Below, in pieces: positions 1-9,600 of a stretch of DNA of 22,448 nucleotides. A program made the translations under genes and the position numbers. The stretch lies in the NCBI RefSeq assembly GCF_001039355.2, contig NW_019775688.1, positions 219,991 to 242,438 of the forward strand, written 5' to 3'. Within the stretch, counting starts at the first letter, position 1. Each line of letters opens with the position of its first letter. This DNA is from Lingula anatina. Lineage: Eukaryota; Brachiopoda; Lingulata; Lingulida; Lingulidae. The notes under the pieces were generated by a model. It had not been told where the DNA came from. It did not search any database and saw nothing but the letters and a program-made list of their open reading frames with translations.

Positions 1-281
1 TTCATTAGTCGTAATTATCCATGTCATCAAACTGGCTTTAAACAGCTATGTAACCTTGGTTTTTTAACATGTTTATAGTATGTTTATGGTAAATTTAAAA
101 TCACACCAAGGTTTATCGCATTGCCTAGATAGAATATTTTATGAGTAATTTTACTGATACGTAAAGATCTTTATATAAAGATGGTAATGCACTAACTGTA
201 TTGTATCATCATTAGTATATCATATTGTACAAGGTCATGACAATCTATGTACCAGTACAGAAATAAATTGAATTGAATTGA
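1..281. other. Sequence beyond the array, no gene seen
   Basis: AT-rich DNA with no similarity to the A-B introns of the other units. No FN3 exon, no convincing poly(A) signal on the minus strand, and no other gene recognised. Most likely intron downstream of exon 32. Confidence 0.5.
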
Positions 282-285
282 ATTA
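261..285. repeat. (AATTG)n microsatellite at the left edge of the array
   Basis: About four tandem copies of AATTG directly next to the point where similarity with the A3 downstream intron ends (ATTAATATTTGTACG, from about 282). Confidence 0.85.
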
Positions 286-422
286 ATATTTGTACGACTT
301 GACGGTAAGAAGAATTTACAAACAACAGAAAACAATGGACCCATAAATAACAGGAGTGAACAATTACAACTGGATTTCCTTAACCTGTAACTTTGAATGT
401 GTCCCCAGAAACATTTTAATAC

Positions 423-686
423 CTGTAGCAAATGCAATATGATAAGGTTCACTTGTTCTTCCGTTTGATACCGTTGTGATAAGAGCTTCATAAGATGTAC
501 CAGGATCCAAATCTGAGAGGACCATCAGTGTCTCCCGTGTCTCTTTGCTCCTAGAGCTAAAGCTCTTTCCACTCGGCCAATAGCACATTTGAAAATGGTC
601 GACATGTCCCTGCGGGTGCTGCCAGCAAAGCTCCAAACATGTGACAGACAGATGCTTTATGTCACAGCCCTCTATCTGCTCGGGAC
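423..686 (-). CDS. Exon 32: FN3 module A4, last recognisable exon in the window
   Basis: 88 codons, residues 2505-2592, acceptor CTCTTAAG, donor ACAG|GTATTA. Copy-specific KHLSVTC, GKSFSS and YEALITT. Its donor matches the other A copies, but no module B follows in the expected place (about 70-245), so the next exon must lie beyond the window. If the donor were not used, the frame would stay open for 19 more codons and stop at 364-366. A3 has the same reading, so splicing is more likely. Confidence 0.9.
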
Positions 687-3600
687 CTTAAGAGGAATGA
701 AATGTCGTTGTAAAGTAAACAGATTCATGTTGCTTTTGTGCTCTTTGGTAGCTTATGTAATTATTTCAGCTCAACAGAATGCCGAACGTGAAGCTGGCTA
801 TCTGCTTAAGCTTACTGATTAGTAATGTGAACTGTAAGAAAGGTCAATATACGTACCTGTGATTAAAGTAACCATGCATTCTTTGCTTTCTTTACTGTTG
901 AGCAAGGTAGTGATTTCCACATGATACTTTTCTCCAGGTTCCAAGTTGATTAAATCAAAGACACATCTGTCTGTGTATTCATGATCTTTAACTTGGTTGT
1001 TGATATTCCAGTGAGAAACCCTAAATTTTTCCCAGTTTCCTTTTGGGGGTTCCCATGAAAGCGATGCCGATTTTTCCTGGGCTAATGCCTTAATTTCTCC
1101 GACTGCATCTGGATCTGTTTGGTGACAGGAAGACAATAAAATCAGTATAGAGTGATTCTGCTTTTGGCGCTCTATCTATACTTTAGAATTATATACACTA
1201 CATAGAATCTAAATCTCACAAAAAGAAATTACAGCAATCACCTAGTTTCTAAAGTTCAGCCTTATTTCTAAAAATGATACCGTTTTTTACCCGTTCAGGT
1301 TCATGTAACTAACCTGATCCAGTGATACATCAGCTAGTGATCAAAGGTAGTAGTTATTTTACTTGGAAGCATGAAATAACATTTTATAAAAATACCTGCA
1401 CAAACTCGTAGGGGGTCACTTTGTGTGTCTGCACTGTCTGTTACAGTATGGATTATCACATCGTATTCCGTTCCTGGAAGTAGGTCATCAAATGTGGCCT
1501 CTGTGTTGCTATCCCGAGGAATTTTTTTAGATCGGACAGATCCGGCTTTCTCGATTAAGTCTACCCCATAGTACCCAACTTCGCCTATGGCCGCTTCCCA
1601 CTTGATAGTCAAATAATCGGTGCCTTTGCTTTGACATTTTGGCTCACATTTTGCAGGCTCTGATATAGATAATGAAAAAAAATGTATCAGATAAGAAATT
1701 ATAAATATATATGACATGAAGAGATAAGTGAACGTGAATGTTTCCTGATGTGTTTGTAAGGTACATGGCCTACATTACATCATATGTTGTGAAAGGGCTA
1801 TAGTTTTTTTTTTAAGAATGAATGGCCTCGGAAACGATGTTGATTTGGAGGGCACACAGCGTCATTTTGTGCAGTCTAGATCTGCGATTCTTAGTCTGAC
1901 TCTTTTCCAGAAACAGAAGGCGGGTCAGGACCCCCTGACACACCCTCTAAGGGACCATTCCCACATATATTTGGGTCGATCTTTCTCCCTGGGGAGACTT
2001 ACAGAATTGCTATCAATTTAACCGGCTGAAATGTCTGTCATGCCTAGTAAATCTGTGAGGGCGTAATTATCTCTGCCACTTAGCTGATTCGGTAGACTTG
2101 ACAGACATTTAAGCCTGTAAAGTTGATAGCAATTTAGTGAAACTCCCCAGGGAGTTAGACCGACTCAGATGGATCAATCTAGGCATGAGAACCCTGTCTT
2201 ATTTCGCTACTGCATTGTACCCAAATGTTCTAACATTTAACACACATGCTACAGGGCCGTAACCTGAGCAAAATGCCAGGGGGGGCAGTAGCGGACACGA
2301 GGGGTCGAAGCCCCCGAGGGGGGAGGGCGTGGGAGGGGGTGTCCCCCTCGCACGGTGTGGAAAATTTTTAAATACTGTATGTATAATACTGCATTCTAGA
2401 GCATTTTAACTGTTTTATTGCACAATCAGAAGTCAGAAATTGTGGGTTCATTTTGCCATAAGTATAGCTCCCCTACGGATAGCTCCCTAAGGGAGGGTGA
2501 GCTTTTTGGCATGAACTGAGTTGGCTAAAAACAGTACACCTTTGTTAACAGATTGTTGAATGATTGTCTAGTGGCCATGAGTGCATTTTCTCACAGAACT
2601 GATACCAACTTTGCAATTTTTTTTTTATTAATTATTATTTTATTAATTATTATTTACCTTTGCGATTATTATTATTCTTATTCTTATTATTTTGCACCTC
2701 AAATCCCAGGGGGAGCAGCTGCCCCCCTCCCCCCCCCCTCCCCCCCCCCGGAGGCTACGGCCCTGTGCTATAATATTTCAAAGACAAGCAAATCTGCACG
2801 CTCCTTTCTCTTATCGTTATGGAACAGGTGATACACTCTCTTCCTTAATGTTCAGGGTGAACAAAGAGCTGACACTTACTTGTTGAGCACTTGAAACAAT
2901 AAGGTTTGCTTCTCTGGTCATTTAGCGTGGTTAATAGCTTGGCAAAGTATGTTGTTCCTGGAGTTAGTTCAGCTACATGTATTTCTCCCTCTTCTGTCTC
3001 TCCAACGTGGAACGTCTTTCCTTCTTGTGGATCTTTGGGACCATTTAATTGTAACTGGTATCCATCAACTTTGCCTTCAGGCCTTTTCCATTTTAACGTG
3101 ATACTATCAACGCCAGTATCAATGTGGATTGCTGTTATTGAAGCTGGGTCTTGTAAAATAAAAAAAGGGTTTTACCAAATGGATGCATTGAAGTGTCAGA
3201 TTTCAGTATACAATGGTAACTTTTATTGAACGTGCTTGTTTGCAAATTAAAACTGTAAATAAAAACAGAATGCAAGATAGATATTTTAGAAAATGAACTA
3301 AAGAAATTGAAAAAGCAAAAATCTTCCCACCTGTTTGCACAACAATAGAACATGGTTCACTTTCTTTCCTGTTACTGACGGAAGAAACACTGATTTCATA
3401 CTGGGTGCCAGGCGATAAGCCAGCAATTGTATGATCTGTTTTTGTTGTATCTCTAGTTTTATATTTCACTTCCTCATCTTGTAAACGCCATCCAACAGTG
3501 AAATGGTCAAATAATCCTCGTGGTTTTTTCCATTTGACATCGACAAGTGTTGAACCTCTGCATGCTGCTGCTAAATCTAATGGTATATCCGGGTCTGGAA

Positions 3601-6600
3601 AGAAGAAGATGTTTTGAAGCATTACATGTTCGTATTAATATTTGTACGACTTGACGGTAAGAACAATTTACAAACAACGAAAACAATGGACCCATAAATA
3701 ACAGAAGTGAACAATTACAACTGGATTTCCTTAACCTGTAACTTTGAAGGTGTCCCCAGAAACATTTTAATACCTGTAGCAAATGCAATATGATAAGGTT
3801 CACTTGTCCTTCTGTTTGACACCGTTGTGATATGAGCTTCGTAAGATGTACCAGGATCCAAATCTGAGAGGACCATCAGTGTCTCCCGTGTCTCTTTGCT
3901 CCTAGAGCTATAGCTCTTCCCACTCGGCCAGTAGCACATTTGAAAATGGTCGACATGTCCCTGCGGGTGCTGCCAGCAAAGCTCTAAACACTTGACGGAC
4001 AGTTTCTTTATGTCACAGCCCTCTATCTGCTCGGGACCTTAAGAAGAATGAAATGTCGTATTAAAGTAAACTGATTCATGTTGCTTTTGTGTTCTTTGGC
4101 ACCTTATGTAACAGTTTCAGCATAACTTAATACGGGACGTGAAGCTGGTAATCGGGTTAAACTTACTGATTACTTATTCAAATTGTAAGAAAAGTGAATA
4201 TACATTGTACGTACCTGTGATTAAAGTAACCATGCATTCTTTGCTTTCTTTTTTGTTCAGCAAAGTAGTGATTTCCACGTGATACTTTTCTCCAGGTTCT
4301 AAGCTGATTAAATCAAAGACACATCTGTTTGTGTATTCATCAGTCTTAACCTGTTTGTTGATATTCCAGTGAGAAACCTTAAATTTTTCCCAATTTCCTT
4401 TTGGGGGTTCCCATGAAAGTGATGCCGATGTTTTCTGGGCTAACGCTTTAATTTCTCCAACTGCATCTAGATCTGTTTGGTGACACGAAGACAATGAAAT
4501 TAGTTTGGAGTGATTCTGCTTTTGGCGCTCTATCTATACAGAATTATATACACTACATAGAATCTAAATCTTATAAAAATAAACTTAAGCAATTATCTAA
4601 ATTTTATAGTTCAGCCTTATATCTAAAAATGAAACGGTTTTGACCCGTTCACCTAACTGACCTTATTCAGTGTTACATCAGCTAGTGATCAAAGGTAGTA
4701 GTTATTCTATTTGGATGAATGGAATATCATTAAATCAAAATACCTGTACAAACTCGCAGGGGATCACTTTGTGTGTCTGCACTGTCTATTACAGTGTGAA
4801 TTATCACATCGTATTCCGTTCCTGGAAGTAGGTCATCAAATGTGACCTCTGTGTTGCTATCCCGAGGAATTTTTTTAGATTGGACAGATCCGTCTTTCTC
4901 AATTAAGTCTACCCCATAGTATTGAACCTCGCCTATTGCCGCTTCCCATTTGAAAGTCAAATGATTGGTGCCTTTGTTTTGGCATTTTGGGTCACATTTT
5001 GCAGGTTCTGATATAAAAAAATGAAAAAAAAAATACTGTGTCAGATAAATTATAAATATATATGACATGAAGACATTAGTTAACGTGAATGTATTCTGAT
5101 GTGTTTGTGCGATACATGGCCTACATTACAGGGACGGATCCAGAATTATGTAAAAGGGGTCCAGTATTTTTTAAAGAATGACAGTCCTCCGAAACGATCT
5201 TGTGTTGTAAGAACTGTGATTCTTGGTGTGACTATTTACCAGAAACAGAAGGGGGTCAGGACCCCTGACACACCCTCTAAGGGACCATTCCCACAGATAT
5301 TTGGGTCGATCTTTTTCCCTGGGGTGTCTAACTAAATGCTATCAATTAAACCGGCTGAAATGTCTGACACGCCTAGAAAATATGTGAGGGCGTAATGATC
5401 TTGGCCCCTTAGCTCATTCGGTAGGCTTGACCGACATTTAAGCCTGTAAAGTTGATAGCAATTTAGTGAGACTCCCCAGGTAGAAAGACCGATTCAGATT
5501 AATCAATCTACCCATGGGAACCGTCTAATTTTGCTACTGCATTGTACCCAGATGTTCAGATAACACCCATGCTATAATATTTCAAAGACGAGCGGAACTG
5601 TACGCTCCTTTCCCTTGTCAGATTATGGAACAGGTGATAAACTCTCTTTCTTAAACATGCATACAAAGTCAATTTTTTGTCACAAAAACCAACCAAATGC
5701 CAGCATATAGTATCAAGTAGTATAATTAAGAGACTTACCAAAAGGCATTGTTTAATTTTACCCAAAAATGATGTTTGAACAGATTTTTCAGCTGGCATTC
5801 TAAGCTGTATGTCAATGGGGCAGGAAAGTAGGTCACGGAAGTAGGTTAAATTTACAACAATAAATTTAAAGAAAGGAGCAGTCTAAAGATCTTTTATGGC
5901 TGATCGAGTGATCAATTCAGGCATGTCAAATTTATTTGAGTCATATAAGAATCTAGTAAAAGTGGTTTAAATGTGTTACTGGGAATCCACGCTTCACCAA
6001 TTCTCAGTTCGTATGTACCTTTAATGTTCGGGTTGAACAAATAGCTGGCACTTACTTGTTGAACACTTGAAACAATAAGGTTTACTTCTCTGGTCATTTC
6101 GCATGGTACATAGCTTGGCAAGGTATGTTGTTCCTGGAGTTAGCTCAGCTACATGTATTTCTGCCTCTTCTGTCTCTCCAATGGGATAGGTCTTTCCCTC
6201 TTGTGGATCTTTGGGACCATTTAATTGTAACTGGTATCCATCAACGTTGCCCTCAGGCATTTTCCACTTCAACGTGACACTATCAACGCCAGGATCAATG
6301 TGGATTGCTGTTATTGGAGCCGGGTCTTGTAAATTAAAAAAAAAGAGTTTTACAAAATGAGTACATTGAAGTATCAGATTTCCGTACACAATGGTAACGT
6401 TTATTGAACGTACTTGTTTGCAAATTAAAACTGTAAATAAAAACAGAATGCAAGCGAGATATTTTAGAAAATGATACAAAGAAATTGAAAAAGCAAAAAG
6501 CTTCCCACCTGTTTGTACATCAATGGAACAGGGTTCACTTTCCTTCCCATTACTGACTGAAGAAACACTGATTTCATACTGGGTGCCTGGCGATAAGCCA

Positions 6601-9600
6601 GCAATTGTATGACCTGTTTTTGTTGTATCTCTAGTTTCATATTCCTCCTCCTCATCTTGTAAACGCCATCCAACAGTGAAACGGTCAAATAATCCTCCTG
6701 GTTTTTTCCATTTTACATCAACAAGTGTTGAACCTCTGCATGCTGCTGTTAAATCTAATGGTACATCCGGGTCTGGAGAGAAGAAGATGTTTTAAAGCAT
6801 TACATTTTCGTAATAAAATTTGTACGACTTGAATGTAACAACATATCACAAACAACAGAAACCAATGGACCCATAAGTAACAGGAATTAACTATTATTAC
6901 TGGATTTTCTTAACCTGAAACTTTAAAAGCGCCCCCAAAAACATTTATACCTGTAACAAATGCAATATGATAAGGTTCACTTGTCCTTCCGTTTGACACC
7001 GTTGTGATATGACATTCATAAGATGTACCAGGATCCAAATCTGAGAGGACCATCAGTGTCTCCCGTGTCTCTTTGCTCCTAGAGCTATAGCTCTTCCCAC
7101 TCGGCCAGCAGCACATTTGAAAATGGTCAACATGGCCCTGCGGGTGCTGCCAGCAAAGCTCTAAACACTTGACGGACAGTTTCTTTATGTCACAGCCCTC
7201 TATCTGCTCGGGACCTTAAGATGAATGAAATGTCTTTTTAAAGTAAACAGTTCCATGTTGCTTTTGTGTTCTTTGGTATCTTATGTAGTTATTTCAGCAC
7301 AACTGAATACCGAACGTGAAGCTGGTTATCGGGTTAAACTTATTGATTTCCTATTCAAATTGTATGTAAAGTCATCTACGTGAACCCCTTAGCAAAATAT
7401 ACGTACCTGTGACAAAAGTAACCGTTCGTTCTTTGCTTTCCATTTTGTTGAGCACAGTAGTGATTTCCACACGATACCTTTCTCCAGGTTCCAAGTTGAA
7501 TAAATCAAAAACACATTTGTTTGTGTATTCATCAGTCTTAAACAGTTTGTCGACATTCCAGTGAGAAACCCTAAATTTTTCCCAATTTCCTTTTGGGGGT
7601 TCCCATGAAAGCGATGCTGATTTTTCTTGGGCTGGCGCTTTAATTTCTCTGACTGCCTCTGGATCTGTTTGGTGCCATGAAGGCAATAAAATTAGTCTAA
7701 AGAGAATCTGTTTTAGCGCTTTATCTATACTTGTGAATTATATACACTGCATAAAAGATTAATCTCATAAAAAAGTATAACAATTATCTAGTTTTTATAG
7801 TTCAGCCTCATTTCTTATAATGATACCGTTTTGACACGTTCAACTATCCAGAGTTATATCAGCTAGTGATCAAAGGTAGTCGATATTTTACTTGGATGCA
7901 TGAAATATCATTAAATTAAAATACCTGTACAAACTCGCAGGGGATCACTTTGTGTGTCTGCACTGTCTATTACAGTGTGAATTATCACATCGTATTCCGT
8001 TCCTGGAAGTAGGTCATCAAATGTGACCTCTGTGTTGCTATCCCGAGGAATTTTTTTAGATCGGACAGATCCGTCTTTCTCAATTAAGTCTACCCCATAG
8101 TATTGAACCTCGCCTATTGCCGCTTCCCATTTGAAAGTCAAATGATTGGTGCCTTTGTTTTGACATTTTGGCTCACATTTTGCAGGTTCTGATATAAAAA
8201 AATGCAAAAAAAAAAAAATAATAATAATAAATAAAAAAAAATACTGTCTCAGATAAGTGATACATATATATGACATGAAGACATAAGTGAACATGGATGT
8301 ATTCTGATGTGTTTGTACGGTACATGGCCTACATTACAGGGGCGGATCCAGAATTATGTAAAAGGGGTCCAGTATTTTTTAAAGAATGACAGGCCTCCGA
8401 AACGATGTTGTGTTGCTAGAACTGTGATTCTTGGTGTGACTCTTTACCAGAAACAGAAGAGGGGTCAGGACCCCTGACACACCCTCTAAGGGACCATTCC
8501 CACATATATTTGGGTCGATCTATGGCTGAAATGTCTGTCACACCTAGAAAATATGTGAGGGCGTAATTATCTTTGCCCCTTAGCTGATTCGGTAGGCTTG
8601 ACAGACATTTAAGCCTGTAAAGTTGATAGCAATTTAGTGAGACTCCCCAGGGAGTAAGACCGATTCAGATGAATCAATCTACCCATGATANGGTGTTTGT
8701 TTAGCCCATAACCTCCTTCATCACAAAACATGTAAAGGTTAGATGATAGACAATGTTTTAGGTATGTTTATCAATGATTAGTATTTTTAGAAAAAATGCA
8801 AAAAAACAGGCGGCCATCTTGGAAATTGTCCGTTTCCATGGTTACGCAGGCAATTGCCATTTCCACATCATGGCTAACTTTGACCAGCAGACTCTGAGCT
8901 TTCAAATGATATATAATTCAGGTCTGTGCATAAAGGGGACACTAAATCTGAAAATTTTGGCCTTCTGCCGCTCACCTATGAGAACCGTCTAATTTTGCTA
9001 CTGCATTGTACCCAGATGTTCAGATAACACCCATGCTATAATATTTCAAAGACGAGCAGAACTGTGCTCTCCTTTCCCTTGTCAGATTATGGAACAGGTG
9101 ATAAACTCTCTTCCCTAATCTTCAGGTTGAACAAATAGCTGACACTTACTTGTCGAGCACTTGAAACGATAAGGTTTACTTCTCTGGTCATTTCGCATGG
9201 CAAATAGCTTGGCAAGGTATGTTGTTCCTGGAGTAAGTTCAGCTACATGTATTTCTGCCTCTTCTGTCTCTCCAATGGGAAACGTCTTTCCCTCTTGTTG
9301 ATCTTTGGGACCATTTAATTGTAACTGGTATTCATCAACTTTGCCCTTAGGCATTTCCCACTTCAACGTGACACTATCAACGCCAGGATCAATGTGGATT
9401 GCTGTTATTGGAGCCGGGTCTTGTAAATTAAAAAAAAAGACAAGTTTTACCAAATTAGTACATTTAAGTGTCAGATTTCAGTACACCATGGTATCGTTTA
9501 TTGAACGTACTTGTTTGAAAAATAAAACTGTATATAAAACAGAATGCAAGAGAGATGTTTTAGAAAATGAACTAAAGGAAGTGAATAAGCAAAAAGCATC

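Noticed and set aside
2073-2150. tRNA-like stretch (CTTAGCTGATTCGGTAG resembles an A box) in the C-D intron repeat, suggesting a tRNA-derived SINE
   Set aside because: It lies entirely within the right arm of the palindrome, has no proper B box or acceptor stem, and the same sequence is explained by inverted-repeat pairing.
5739-5798. Short frame inside the TTAA insertion ending at a strong GTAAGT donor
   Set aside because: With the available acceptors it either meets a stop at once or leaves phase 2, which would break the phase 1-1 pattern. At best a cryptic exon.
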